A stretch of DNA of 10,435 nucleotides, taken from contig UQZA01000051.1 in NCBI GenBank assembly GCA_900545515.1, positions 1-10,435 of the forward strand. Direction: 5' to 3'. The notes beneath the pieces were generated by a model. That model saw nothing but the letters and a program-made list of their open reading frames with translations, did not search any database and had not been told where the DNA came from. Below are positions 1-6,935 of the stretch, piece after piece; the first letter of the stretch is position 1, and every line of letters starts with the position of its first letter. The DNA is from an uncultured Eubacteriales bacterium (lineage in GTDB: Bacteria; Bacillota; Clostridia; Oscillospirales; Oscillospiraceae). The position numbers and the translations under genes were made by a program.

Positions 1-4
1 TTTA

Positions 5-388
5 ATGGATTCGCATGATATAAAAGGGAGCCGCATGAAGCTTACAATTATGGATGGGGACAATTTGTTTTATGTGTGGTATCCGCAGTCGAGCTATAGG
101 AATTATGCGCGTAAGATAGAGACAGAACTACTTACCGGAGAAACTACTTCGGTAACGGTAAAAGTTGCAAGCAACCAAACGATTCGAGATAAATTATTAC
201 ACCAAAGAAGGATTGTCGATCTCAGGAATGGTGATTCCATTTACTATGACCTTGACACAGAAAGATCTGCCCTGTTTAAAAACTACATTACCTGCTGGAT
301 TCTCTTTCTATCTTCCTGTGCCCTTTGGATATTCAGCACATTATTTATCGCCATTGTGTATAATATCGCCATTTTTCAAAAAAGATGA
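5..388 (+). CDS. Hypothetical small membrane protein, possibly 5'-partial
   Basis: An ORF of 127 codons that I do not recognise. The frame is still open at the left edge, so the true start may lie outside the window. Inside it, an ATG at 35 follows AGGGAG (25-30) with a rather short 4-nt spacer and would give a 117-residue protein. The N-terminal three quarters are polar and mixed-charge (roughly residues 11-92). The last 30 or so residues are strongly hydrophobic (about 94-123: ITCWILFLSS onward) and end in a short basic tail QKR, which fits a C-terminal membrane anchor or a tight hairpin. There is no visible signal peptide or catalytic motif. The gene is clearly more AT-rich than the pilus genes to the right, lies on the opposite strand and is separated from them by about 230 bases, so it is probably not part of the pilus locus. 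Function unknown. Confidence 0.5.
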   Translation: MDSHDIKGSRMKLTIMDGDNLFYVWYPQSSYRNYARKIETELLTGETTSVTVKVASNQTIRDKLLHQRRIVDLRNGDSIYYDLDTERSALFKNYITCWILFLSSCALWIFSTLFIAIVYNIAIFQKR

Positions 389-566
389 GATTAAATTTCT
401 GTATCAGTGTTGTATTAGCGGGAGGCGGCTAATTTGTGTCGCTGCCGGTTGATCACTGCTAGGCTCCGCCTTTGGGGAAATTACCTCTGGCATACGCAAG
501 ATGGATGGAGCGGCCCAAATTATAAAGGGTATAGAAAAATGCGTAAAATCGGATGGCGAAAAACAA
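389..566. other. Intergenic stretch with no convincing gene
   Basis: Between the small + strand ORF and the terminator of the pilus locus I see no ORF with a ribosome binding site or recognisable protein. A weak inverted repeat (AGGCGG at 423-428 against CCGCCT at 466-471, loop of 37 nt, no T-run) could help end the left-hand gene but is not convincing. Confidence 0.4.
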
Positions 567-597
567 CGGCGTGCGGTTCATTTGGAGCCGCACGCCG
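567..597 (-). terminator. Rho-independent terminator after the NlpC/P60 gene
   Basis: A perfect 10-bp stem (567-576 with 588-597, CGGCGTGCGG against CCGCACGCCG) encloses an 11-nt loop. Read on the minus strand it starts about 20 nt after the TAA at 620-618 and is followed by TTGTTTTT. It marks the 3' end of the whole minus-strand pilus locus. Confidence 0.85.
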
Positions 598-617
598 GTT
601 CTTGCAAATTGAAGGAC

Positions 618-2462
618 TTATTCTTCACCATAGAATTGTGGCGTGGCGATCGCAACAAATCCACTTGCTCCCGTAATCACCACATTGTTCAGGCTCCCGC
701 TGGCGCAGTGGATCACCAGCAGATTTCCGTCTTCATCCCGGCCTCCTACAATTCCAATGTGCTCGTCCTCCGGATAAAAGGCCAAATCGCCTGGTTGGGC
801 CTCGCTCCAGGGAATATCTGTGCAGTAGGTATGCTGGGCATAGGCGCCGCCGCCATGGCCAATGACATAGGTTCCGCCGGAGGCGTTATAAAACACCCAA
901 TCCACGAAACCGGAACAGTCCAGCCCATAGGGCCGGTAGGTTCCCGTGGTCTGGCTCCCAGCCGCCCATACTTGGGTCAACTGTCCCCAGCGGCTGTCCC
1001 ACCCCAGTACCAGGCTCTTGCCGCCCCAGAAGTAATTGACCTTTCCCACCAGGCTCAGGGCATGGCGGACAACCGCCTTTCGTTCCGGGGACAAATCTGC
1101 CGGAAGATTTTGAAGCAGCGCAAGGGCCTCCTCCTGGGAAATGCTCAGATTCCCGAGCAAATCGCTCATGGCCTCCCGCTCTGCCAGCAGGGCGTCCAGC
1201 GCTTCGTTTTGATAGTCGCTGAAATGGTAGGCCGTCCGCATTTCATCCGCTGTCTTAGCGGAGATGGTGATATGTAAAATCCGCTCTGTCCAACTGTCGT
1301 CAATCTCATCGCCAGGGTCGCTGTCCGGTTGTTCTATGGTTTCCTCCTCGCTGGAAATCGAACACATATCCCAAAAGGTAGTTCGCAAACGCTCCACCCG
1401 GTCTGCGTCTAAGGTGGCCACATCCACACCGTCCTCGGCTCCTGCCGTATGGCTTGCGAATACCGCCGCCACCTCCTGCCAGTCCGGAGGATTGCCGTGT
1501 AACTGAATGCTGTGGTAATCTCCCTCCTGAAGCTCTGCCAGGCGGGCCGAATACTCCATGTTGATTTGTGAAATAGCTACATTGAGGGGTACGGCGTCCG
1601 GCTCCGGCTCACTGGCAAAGAAAATACCAAAGGGAGAGGCCGCAATTGCCGCTATCAGTATCACAACACAAAAAATGACGAACAGCGCGGTACCGCCGAT
1701 TAAACCTGCTAGCATCCCAATAACTGCCTGAACCGCTTTGACAGCTGCCGCCGCTGCCCGCTTTGCCAAATCTGCGGCGGCTTTGGCGGTTTTTTGCGTC
1801 TGCCGCGCCATTTTCCGCTGGGCCTCTCGCCGATAGCTGCGGCGTGCCCGTTCCGTCACTTGCCGGGCTGTGGTTTTCCGGCCTGCCGACATGGCTGTTT
1901 TCGTAGGCCGTGTCATTTTTTGCGCGTCCAGCGTCCTGCATTGCCGGGCCTTTGGAACCGGGGCTTGTTTTTCCTTGGGAGCGGTATTTCCTTTGGGCCG
2001 CTCTCTGATTGAGGCGGATTGATTGCCGTTGGATGCTGTTGAATCACTAACGGATGTATTTACACTGTTATGCTGAACCGATGGCGTAATCGTATCAGAA
2101 GGTTCCGGGGCAGGTGCTTCTGGAGCTTTCTTCGCCTGGCCTGCCAACTCTTTTTGCCGCTTTCGCCGGAAGGCGGTTTTTGCTTTGACCTTTGCCGCCG
2201 CAAAAGCATGGGAAGCATCGGACAGGACTTCCCCGGCGGCTCCCTCCGTCAAGCCGGCAGCCTGTTCATTGGGGGCTTCATCACTGGGCTCCTGCCGATT
2301 CCTTTGCCGCTGGAGAAGCGCACAGATCGGGCGGTGCTTTGCGGGTGCTTTTGCCACACCTTTTTGCCGGGGCGCCTTCTTCCTGGTTTTTAGCTTGTCT
2401 TGTTCATCTCGCTGCCGAATATCGGGTATTATCAACACCTCCCAAAGGGAATGCCGTCCCAA
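618..2462 (-). CDS. CD1108-type NlpC/P60 membrane cell-wall hydrolase
   Basis: Predicted peptidoglycan hydrolase of the mobile-element NlpC/P60 (C40) type. Numbering from the TTG at 2462: residues about 20-240 are an Arg/Lys/Ala/Gln-rich cytoplasmic region; 245-276 form one membrane span ending near SPFGIFF; a charged extracellular linker with a short helical region follows; 463-614 are the NlpC/P60 domain with the DCSGF nucleophile (Cys516), HIGIV (His568) and VIHCASG (His585). These proteins are typical of integrative conjugative elements of Clostridia, where they are thought to open the wall for a transfer machine. Here the gene is last in a pilus locus, 3' of two sortases, so wall remodelling for pilus assembly is an alternative role (inference). 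The start is uncertain. GGGAGG at 2443-2438 is 8 nt upstream of an ATA (2429-2427) that would give (M)PDIRQRDEQD, while the annotated TTG at 2462 lies within a palindrome and has no good Shine-Dalgarno site. Confidence 0.85.
   Translation of the reverse strand: MGRHSLWEVLIIPDIRQRDEQDKLKTRKKAPRQKGVAKAPAKHRPICALLQRQRNRQEPSDEAPNEQAAGLTEGAAGEVLSDASHAFAAAKVKAKTAFRRKRQKELAGQAKKAPEAPAPEPSDTITPSVQHNSVNTSVSDSTASNGNQSASIRERPKGNTAPKEKQAPVPKARQCRTLDAQKMTRPTKTAMSAGRKTTARQVTERARRSYRREAQRKMARQTQKTAKAAADLAKRAAAAAVKAVQAVIGMLAGLIGGTALFVIFCVVILIAAIAASPFGIFFASEPEPDAVPLNVAISQINMEYSARLAELQEGDYHSIQLHGNPPDWQEVAAVFASHTAGAEDGVDVATLDADRVERLRTTFWDMCSISSEEETIEQPDSDPGDEIDDSWTERILHITISAKTADEMRTAYHFSDYQNEALDALLAEREAMSDLLGNLSISQEEALALLQNLPADLSPERKAVVRHALSLVGKVNYFWGGKSLVLGWDSRWGQLTQVWAAGSQTTGTYRPYGLDCSGFVDWVFYNASGGTYVIGHGGGAYAQHTYCTDIPWSEAQPGDLAFYPEDEHIGIVGGRDEDGNLLVIHCASGSLNNVVITGASGFVAIATPQFYGEE
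2438..2443 (-). promoter_or_regulatory. Ribosome binding site pointing to an ATA start
   Basis: GGGAGG on the minus strand, 8 nt before the ATA codon at 2429-2427. The in-frame GTG (2438-2436) and TTG (2435-2433) are on or next to the site, too close to be used from it. The spacing fits an original ATG-CCC-GAT start mutated to ATA, or a rare non-canonical start. Confidence 0.5.
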
Positions 2463-2470
2463 ATTGGGAC
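2456..2470. promoter_or_regulatory. Perfect 15-nt palindrome upstream of the NlpC/P60 gene
   Basis: GTCCCAAATTGGGAC is a perfect inverted repeat centred on 2463, in the gap between the second sortase stop (2486-2484) and the NlpC/P60 ribosome binding site. Exactly 12 nt separate it from GGGAGG on the minus strand. A related palindrome sits 12 nt before the GGAGG of the adhesin gene (10343-10357). It could be a protein operator or, as RNA, a 6-bp stem with a 3-nt loop. No promoter hexamers are clear around this copy. Confidence 0.5.
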
Positions 2471-2483
2471 AGATTTTGGCACA

Positions 2484-3227
2484 TCATGCCGTATACTCAC
2501 AATAGACTATATAGCGATACCGTCCTCCGGAGCCGTAGGGGTGGCAGGTCAAAAGCGTCACCAGGTCACGGCCTGGCTGAATTAAAATTTCGTCAATCTC
2601 GTTTGGCTCTATGACCTTGATCTCCGAGACGGTATAGGTCAGGGTTTCCCATAGGTTGGTAATCATAATCTCGTCTCCAATTTCCAGCAGTTCAATATGC
2701 CGGAAGAACAGAGCGCCGTACCACCCCCGGTGCCCGGCCAGGACGCAGTTGGTGTTTTCGCCGCCAATGGGCATACTGGTTTGAGACAGTTGGGCCGCTC
2801 CGCTGGCTAAGTGTTCGGCGGTTGCGCCCAGGTAGATGGGCAGCTCTAAATCCATTTTGGGAATGGACAGAATTCCCACTATGCCGTCCTCGATTCCGTA
2901 TTCGGCCAGGTCAAATACAGGGGCTTGATAGGACCAGGGATCACAGAATCCGGCCTGCTTATCTGCAAAGATGGATTCATTATACGCCTCCATAGCTTCC
3001 AGCAGTTCTGCATACGGGGGTGCAGATTCTTCCATAGTGGCTGTAGCGGATACTGCCTTACCACCGGACTGCTGAAGAGCGGTCACTGTATTCCGAAAAG
3101 CCTCCACATGCTGCCCGATTTTCCGCTTTTCCAACCAAGCGTTGACACTGGGATAGAGCAGCAGCCCAAGGCCGGACAGCAGAAGAGCAGCGCACAGGAA
3201 ACGCAGGATGATCCGCTTCCTGTTCAT
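2484..3227 (-). CDS. Class C-like sortase, second of a pair (DPW lid type)
   Basis: Membrane-anchored cysteine transpeptidase acting on LPXTG proteins; 247 residues from ATG 3227. That start follows GGAGG (3240-3236) and overlaps the stop of the upstream sortase as ATGA (3227-3224), so the two are translationally coupled. Residues 6-25 are an N-terminal signal anchor. D96-P97-W98 resembles the lid motif that covers the active site in class C pilin sortases. Catalytic residues are visible: His166 (LAGHRG), Cys228 (LLTCHPYG) and an Arg at 236 or 238. The Cys-to-Arg segment (CHPYGSGGRYRYIVYCEY) seems one residue longer than the usual CTPYGxNxxR pattern if Arg238 is the catalytic one. There is no C-terminal membrane segment, unlike its partner, which suggests a different substrate or step (minor pilin, base or anchoring; inference). 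Reading on to an upstream ATG at 3329 would add 34 residues that lie inside the preceding gene, so I rejected that start. Confidence 0.88.
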   Translation of the reverse strand: MNRKRIILRFLCAALLLSGLGLLLYPSVNAWLEKRKIGQHVEAFRNTVTALQQSGGKAVSATATMEESAPPYAELLEAMEAYNESIFADKQAGFCDPWSYQAPVFDLAEYGIEDGIVGILSIPKMDLELPIYLGATAEHLASGAAQLSQTSMPIGGENTNCVLAGHRGWYGALFFRHIELLEIGDEIMITNLWETLTYTVSEIKVIEPNEIDEILIQPGRDLVTLLTCHPYGSGGRYRYIVYCEYTA

Positions 3228-4081
3228 GGCCGTTTCCTCCCGCGACGCTTTTTTACAAGCAGCATGATAGCCAGCCAAGCCGGAAACACAATCAGGAAAA
3301 GAATCAAGCCATCCCGGATGCCCTCCCAATACTTGGCCATCCAGGTAGATTGCTTCGGTTCCGTTCGCGGGGAAGCAATCTCATTGGAGACGTTTTCTTC
3401 CGCTTCCTGTTCGATTCGATGGCCCCGAACCAGGAGACGATGGGAGTTGACCCCGTAGGGGGTACAGGTGATCAGGGTTACATAATCCTGCTCCCTGTCA
3501 ATTTTCAGAGCGTCAATTTGGTAAGGTTTCACAACCAAGATTTGGTCAACCTCATAAGATAGGGCTTCATTCAGCACATGGAGATAAAACACATCTCCCG
3601 CTTCCAGCTGTTCCAAATCCGTAAACATCCGGGCTGTTGCCATGCCGGAATGGGCGGAAATCACGGCGTGGGTTCCCCTACCCCCAATGGGCAGCGATGT
3701 GGAGGGCATGTGCCCGGCTCCGCGCTCCAGGGAGTCCTCGCCCACGCCGTGGTAGATGGGCAGCAGCACATCAATAGCGGGAATCTCAATGTAGCCCATA
3801 ATGCCGTTTCCGGCCAGATTCAAAAGGCTGTCGTAGTCCAGAGCATCCAACTCAGCGGCAGCAGCGCCGGAAGCCAGCAGTTCATTATAAGCCTCCGCTT
3901 CCGCCCTGGCCGTGGCCAGCTCTTCGCCGTCCGCTTTCTCGACAACCTCTTGGTATTGCGTGTGTACCTGGGATTGGTGCTGCTCTGTATAATAGCTGCT
4001 GACAATGGGATAGGCCACCAGTCCCAGCCCTAAGAGAAACAGCAATAGCAGGGGCAAAAATAAAATTTGTTTTCTTTTCAT
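3224..4081 (-). CDS. Class C sortase, likely pilin polymerase
   Basis: Pilin-polymerising transpeptidase, 285 residues from ATG 4081, preceded by GAGGTG (4090-4085). The domain order is that of class C pilin sortases: N-terminal membrane segment (5-24), a helical linker rich in Glu/Ala (about 40-80), the sortase beta-barrel (about 92-222), then a C-terminal membrane segment (258-276) and the basic tail KKRRGRKRP. Catalytic residues: His144 (ISAHSGM, where many relatives have GHRG), Cys206 (TLITCTPYG) and Arg215 (VNSHRLLVRGHR). The TLITCTPYGVNSHRLLVRGHR stretch is close to the class C signature. I see no clear DP[WFY] lid, only LDYDSL around residue 81. It sits downstream of the LPNTG pilin that carries the acceptor lysine, its probable substrate, and overlaps the next sortase by 4 nt. 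The longer open frame to 4408 lies antisense to the antitoxin and was rejected. Confidence 0.9.
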   Translation of the reverse strand: MKRKQILFLPLLLLFLLGLGLVAYPIVSSYYTEQHQSQVHTQYQEVVEKADGEELATARAEAEAYNELLASGAAAAELDALDYDSLLNLAGNGIMGYIEIPAIDVLLPIYHGVGEDSLERGAGHMPSTSLPIGGRGTHAVISAHSGMATARMFTDLEQLEAGDVFYLHVLNEALSYEVDQILVVKPYQIDALKIDREQDYVTLITCTPYGVNSHRLLVRGHRIEQEAEENVSNEIASPRTEPKQSTWMAKYWEGIRDGLILFLIVFPAWLAIMLLVKKRRGRKRP

Positions 4082-4100
4082 GAGCACCTCGTTTTTCTTG

Positions 4101-4129
4101 TTGCGTTTTGCACATAATTCTGCTATAAT
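4101..4129 (+). promoter_or_regulatory. Sigma-70 type promoter of the Phd-RelE/ParE module
   Basis: TTGCGT (4101-4106), a 17-nt spacer and a consensus TATAAT (4124-4129) with an extended -10 TG at 4121-4122. It is followed by GGAGGTG (4141-4147) and the antitoxin ATG at 4154. It lies inside the 72-nt divergent gap to the sortase operon, so antitoxin-mediated autorepression could also touch sortase transcription (inference). Confidence 0.75.
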
Positions 4130-4153
4130 AACGGCATAAAGGAGGTGTGCGAT

Positions 4154-4417
4154 ATGCCGCAAATTCGACCGATTACAGACTTGAGAAACACCACGGAAAT
4201 TTCCGACATCTGCCATGCCAAGCAGGAACCTGTATTTATTACCAAAAACGGCTATGGCGATTTGGTTATTATGAGCATAGAAACCTATGAAGCTATGACA
4301 GAAACCGCCGCAGCGGACGCCGCGATCTCTGAGGCCGAAACGGAGTTCAGGCAAAACGGCCAGCTTTACGATGCCAGAGAAGCGCTCTCTTCTCTGCGGA
4401 GGAAGCATTTTGGATAA
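4154..4417 (+). CDS. Phd/YefM-family antitoxin (of RelE/ParE pair)
   Basis: Antitoxin of a type II module, 87 residues from ATG 4154, with GGAGGTG 6 nt upstream. The N-terminal half has the Phd/YefM DNA-binding fold pattern: MPQIRPITDLRN, then EISDICHAKQEPVFITKNGYGDLVIMSIETYEAM, that is a short beta strand, a helix, and the KNGYGDLVIMS strand-turn-strand followed by the YE.M helix. The C-terminal part (about residues 53-87) is acidic and then basic, as expected of the toxin-wrapping tail. Its stop (TAA 4415-4417) overlaps the toxin start by 8 nt. It is on the opposite strand to the surrounding pilus genes. Known members repress their own promoter, and more tightly with the toxin bound; here that promoter is the shared gap with the sortases. 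Confidence 0.88.
   Translation: MPQIRPITDLRNTTEISDICHAKQEPVFITKNGYGDLVIMSIETYEAMTETAAADAAISEAETEFRQNGQLYDAREALSSLRRKHFG
4398..4403 (+). promoter_or_regulatory. Ribosome binding site fixing the TTG start of the toxin
   Basis: GGAGGA inside the antitoxin 3' end, 6 nt before TTG 4410. It makes TTG 4410 the best toxin start rather than the upstream ATG at 4371, which would add 13 residues and a longer overlap. Confidence 0.7.
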
Positions 4418-4712
4418 TTACAGCGTCAAATTGTTGAGCCGCGCGCTGCGTGATTTGGATGGCATTTACGCTTATATCGCCAAAACGCTTCAGGAACCGG
4501 AAACAGCATTGCGCATGGTGGAGGAGTTGGAAGCGCAAATTCTGTCGCTGGAAACCATGCCATACCGCTGCGCGGAGCGCCGGACCGGCGCATACGCTGG
4601 GAAAGACTACCGCCAGCTGTTCGTTAAGAACTACACCGTTATCTTCCGCATCGACGAGAAGGAAAAACAGGTTATCATCGTAACCGTCCGATATTCCAGA
4701 AGTCAATTTTAA
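4410..4712 (+). CDS. RelE/ParE-family toxin
   Basis: Small toxin of 100 residues from TTG 4410 (MDNYSVKLLSRALRDLDGIY). The RelE/ParE fold is recognisable: a first strand YSVKLL, two helices (about 8-26 and 30-50, ending LETMPYR), then the beta sheet YRQLFVKNYTVIFRIDEKEKQVIIVTVRYSRSQF with conserved basic residues Arg80 and Arg94. Known relatives either cleave ribosome-bound mRNA (RelE) or poison gyrase (ParE); the sequence alone does not settle which applies, although the DLDGIYAYIAK helix and the ending VRYSRSQF look more ParE-like to me. It is translationally coupled to the antitoxin by an 8-nt overlap, and its stop is followed within 4 nt by the convergent hairpin shared with the pilin gene. 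An in-frame start at 4371 is less likely. Confidence 0.85.
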   Translation: MDNYSVKLLSRALRDLDGIYAYIAKTLQEPETALRMVEELEAQILSLETMPYRCAERRTGAYAGKDYRQLFVKNYTVIFRIDEKEKQVIIVTVRYSRSQF

Positions 4713-4715
4713 TGC

Positions 4716-4740
4716 TCCCGGAGGGCATGGCCCTCCGGGA
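4716..4740. terminator. Hairpin between toxin and pilin genes, likely bidirectional
   Basis: A perfect 11-bp GC-rich stem (4716-4726 with 4730-4740) has a 3-nt loop, ATG. On the + strand it is followed by CTTGTTTGTTT and starts 4 nt after the toxin stop. On the minus strand it starts 9 nt after the pilin stop (4752-4750) and is followed by the weaker GCATTAAAATT. It probably serves both convergent genes, more strongly the + strand. Confidence 0.8.
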
Positions 4741-4749
4741 CTTGTTTGT

Positions 4750-6882
4750 TTACTGGCGGGTATCCTTTTTCCGTTTAGAGACGATCAGGAGTGCAACACA
4801 ACCTCCGGCGCAGAGGATCAGGAGCGTGCCCGAAATGGTGAGCATTTTTGTGCCGTTGTCGCCGGTGTTGGGCAGTTCAAAGCCACGGGTGTTGACCACG
4901 CGCAGAGGCGCTTCGGCGTTGGCGGAGCCGTTGTCCGTGAGCATGGTCACGGCGTTGCCGTCCACTGTGGCGCTGGCGGTCAGCAGATGGTGTTCCAGGT
5001 GCTTCTGGGGCATATTCTTCAGGTCTCCCGTGTCGTGGATGATCGTGGCGTACCGGGGGTCGTTCTGGATCAGGCCCAGCACATCGGAGGCGTAAATGTC
5101 GCAAATTTCTGTGGTTTCCGCCTGGGAAATCACCACTTCAATGTCATCCTTCAGCAGCGTGTAGCCATTGTCCGTGCGGACTTCGGTAATGGTGTAGGTA
5201 TCGTCCTCCAAACCCTTGACCACGATTTTGCCCTTGTTGGGGTCAGCGGACATGGGGATGAAATGGGTTGCGTCGGCTTCAGCTTCCACATGGTCAACCA
5301 CATAGTAGATCCCCTGGGCCTCGTTCAGTTCCGCTTTGACAAAGTAATCGTCCGTGTCATTGTGAAGGATAAATTCCACCTTGCTGAAATCGCCCTTGCC
5401 GTCGGAAAACAGCTTGGTCAGCTCCAGACCATAGGTATACACATGCGCGTCGTCTACCAGGGTGTCATAGTAATCTGCGCTAGTGCGCTTCCAGGTCAGC
5501 ACCACTTCGTTGGGGTTTCCGGCGTCGCCGTAGACTACGGAATCGTCGGAATTGACGGTGGCGGCGTAGGTGATCCGCAGGGTGCAGTCGGAATAGCCGG
5601 AATTGACCATGCCCGCCTCGGTGTAGACGGCCTTGCTGGTGTTGATTTCCGCCAGGCCAGCGGCGGTCATTTCAATGGTCATAACGGATTCGTTTTCCGT
5701 AGTAGTGTTGTAGGACACGCTGAACTTGCCGCCGGCCTCTGTCCAGCGGGCCACGCTCTGGGTGCAGGCGGCGTCGGTGAAGAATTCCAGCGCCACATCG
5801 TTCTTGTTATAAGTGAGGCCCTTGGACAGGGTATCCACGAAGGTATAGCAGGTCAGATAGGTAGATTCGGAGGTGATGGAGGGCAGCGTGGAAATCAACT
5901 GGTAGTCGATCACATCACCATCCGAGGCGGTGCCGGTGTGGGCGTAGCCGTCTGTGATATCGTTGGAGCCATTGTTTTTGCCAGTATCGTTCTGATTCTC
6001 CCGCAGGGCCTTTTCCAGGGTGGGGATTCCGGTGAGGTTCTTAGGGTACAGGGTCACATCGTACATCCAACGGGTGCCGCCATCGGTGGCGTTGCTGCCG
6101 TCCACGGAGGTCATGGGGAGGGAAACGAAGAAGGGAGCAGTTGTGTCAATGACCATCTCCGGAACCCTGGTTTCCACCACCAGGTACAGGCCCAGGGGCA
6201 GGCCGTCGGCGGAGGTGTGGCCGTAAGCGTCGGTCAGGGGCAGGGCCGTGCCGCCACCCACCTTCACATAGTTCTCCAGCGCATTCTTGACCGTGGTGGC
6301 GTTGGCAGTCAGGGAGGCGCGGAGGGCGTCAATGAGCACATCGGACTGATAATAGTAATGATTGTGATCCAGCTTGTCGGAGTTGTCCGCATTTTCATAC
6401 CGGCCTGCTCCATCCGCCAGGCCGATAGCGGCCAGCAAATCAGCCCCAATTGTCTTGTCAATGCCGTACAGCACCTCTACATGGTTGGATGCAGCGCCAT
6501 CGGCGGCGGACTCGGTGAACTGACAAATGTCGGCTACCCGCAGGTAGGTGAATTCTACCCCACGAATGGCATAGCCATAGGAGGTGTCGCCATTACCCAG
6601 ATCGCGGGAATTGTCGGTATCGCCGGCCCGGACGGCGTTACCCAGGGCGTTGTTGACCGCCTGGGCATACACGCCAGTAGAGACATAAGAACTGTCCCAC
6701 ACGCCATCCTTGGCGGCGTTGGTGAAATCATACTTGTAAATATCAAGAGAGCCGGTGCGGGTGGTGTCAATGGTAGCATCCTCTGCCCCGGCAGCGGAGA
6801 CAGCGACAGGGAAACTCAGCAAAAGCGCCAGACACATGGCCAGCACCAGGCAGAGGGAAACGGTCTTTTTCCAATTTTTCAT
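4750..6882 (-). CDS. LPNTG-anchored major pilin (isopeptide-forming fimbrial subunit)
   Basis: Backbone pilin of a sortase-assembled fibre, 710 residues. ATG 6882 follows AAAGGAGA with an 8-nt spacer. Signal peptide 1 to about 30 (MKNWKK, hydrophobic core, AVSA|AG). The N-terminal domain spans about 40-270. A canonical pilin motif is present at W272-MYDVTLYPKN (WxxxVxxYPKN); Lys281 is the expected nucleophile that joins to the Thr of the next subunit. A second domain (about 285-485) is followed by a SpaA/Cna_B-type domain (about 485-592) with the E-box YTITEVRTDNGY (563-574; Glu567 would catalyse an intramolecular isopeptide bond). After a linker come the sorting signal LPNTG (670-674), a membrane span (about 678-701) and the tail KRKKDTRQ. 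Overall order and size fit SpaA/FimA-type major pilins. It is a single-gene unit: its upstream gap is shared with the Phd-Doc module and its 3' end converges with the RelE/ParE toxin. A very long open frame on the opposite strand is a composition artefact. Confidence 0.92.
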   Translation of the reverse strand: MKNWKKTVSLCLVLAMCLALLLSFPVAVSAAGAEDATIDTTRTGSLDIYKYDFTNAAKDGVWDSSYVSTGVYAQAVNNALGNAVRAGDTDNSRDLGNGDTSYGYAIRGVEFTYLRVADICQFTESAADGAASNHVEVLYGIDKTIGADLLAAIGLADGAGRYENADNSDKLDHNHYYYQSDVLIDALRASLTANATTVKNALENYVKVGGGTALPLTDAYGHTSADGLPLGLYLVVETRVPEMVIDTTAPFFVSLPMTSVDGSNATDGGTRWMYDVTLYPKNLTGIPTLEKALRENQNDTGKNNGSNDITDGYAHTGTASDGDVIDYQLISTLPSITSESTYLTCYTFVDTLSKGLTYNKNDVALEFFTDAACTQSVARWTEAGGKFSVSYNTTTENESVMTIEMTAAGLAEINTSKAVYTEAGMVNSGYSDCTLRITYAATVNSDDSVVYGDAGNPNEVVLTWKRTSADYYDTLVDDAHVYTYGLELTKLFSDGKGDFSKVEFILHNDTDDYFVKAELNEAQGIYYVVDHVEAEADATHFIPMSADPNKGKIVVKGLEDDTYTITEVRTDNGYTLLKDDIEVVISQAETTEICDIYASDVLGLIQNDPRYATIIHDTGDLKNMPQKHLEHHLLTASATVDGNAVTMLTDNGSANAEAPLRVVNTRGFELPNTGDNGTKMLTISGTLLILCAGGCVALLIVSKRKKDTRQ

Positions 6883-6906
6883 GAATACATTCTCCTTTGC
6901 TATAGG

Positions 6907-6935
6907 TTGATTTTGTCCTAGAAATTGTGTATACT
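6907..6935 (+). promoter_or_regulatory. Promoter of the Phd-Doc module, possible overlapping pilin promoter
   Basis: On the + strand TTGATT (6907-6912), a 17-nt spacer and TATACT (6930-6935) precede GGGGAGG (6939-6945) and ATG 6954. The -10 overlaps the palindrome GTATAC (6929-6934), which on the minus strand reads TATACA (6933-6928), about 45 nt before the pilin ATG. A divergent, mutually exclusive pair of promoters is possible, but I see no good minus-strand -35. Confidence 0.6.

Noticed and set aside
423..471. Inverted repeat AGGCGG / CCGCCT as a terminator of the left ORF
   Set aside because: Only 6 bp with a 37-nt loop and no T-run.
501..1277. Open frame of 258 codons on the + strand
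   Set aside because: Antisense to the conserved NlpC/P60 domain, and it contains the minus-strand terminator stem.
4082..4408. N-terminal extension of the first sortase to 4408
   Set aside because: It would run antisense through the antitoxin; the internal ATG 4081 has a ribosome binding site and gives a normal signal anchor.
4987..6921. Open frame of 644 codons on the + strand
   Set aside because: It lies wholly antisense to the pilin gene, is Gly/Val/Ile-rich with the repetitive look of a reversed GC-rich coding frame, and has no ribosome binding site or recognisable domain.
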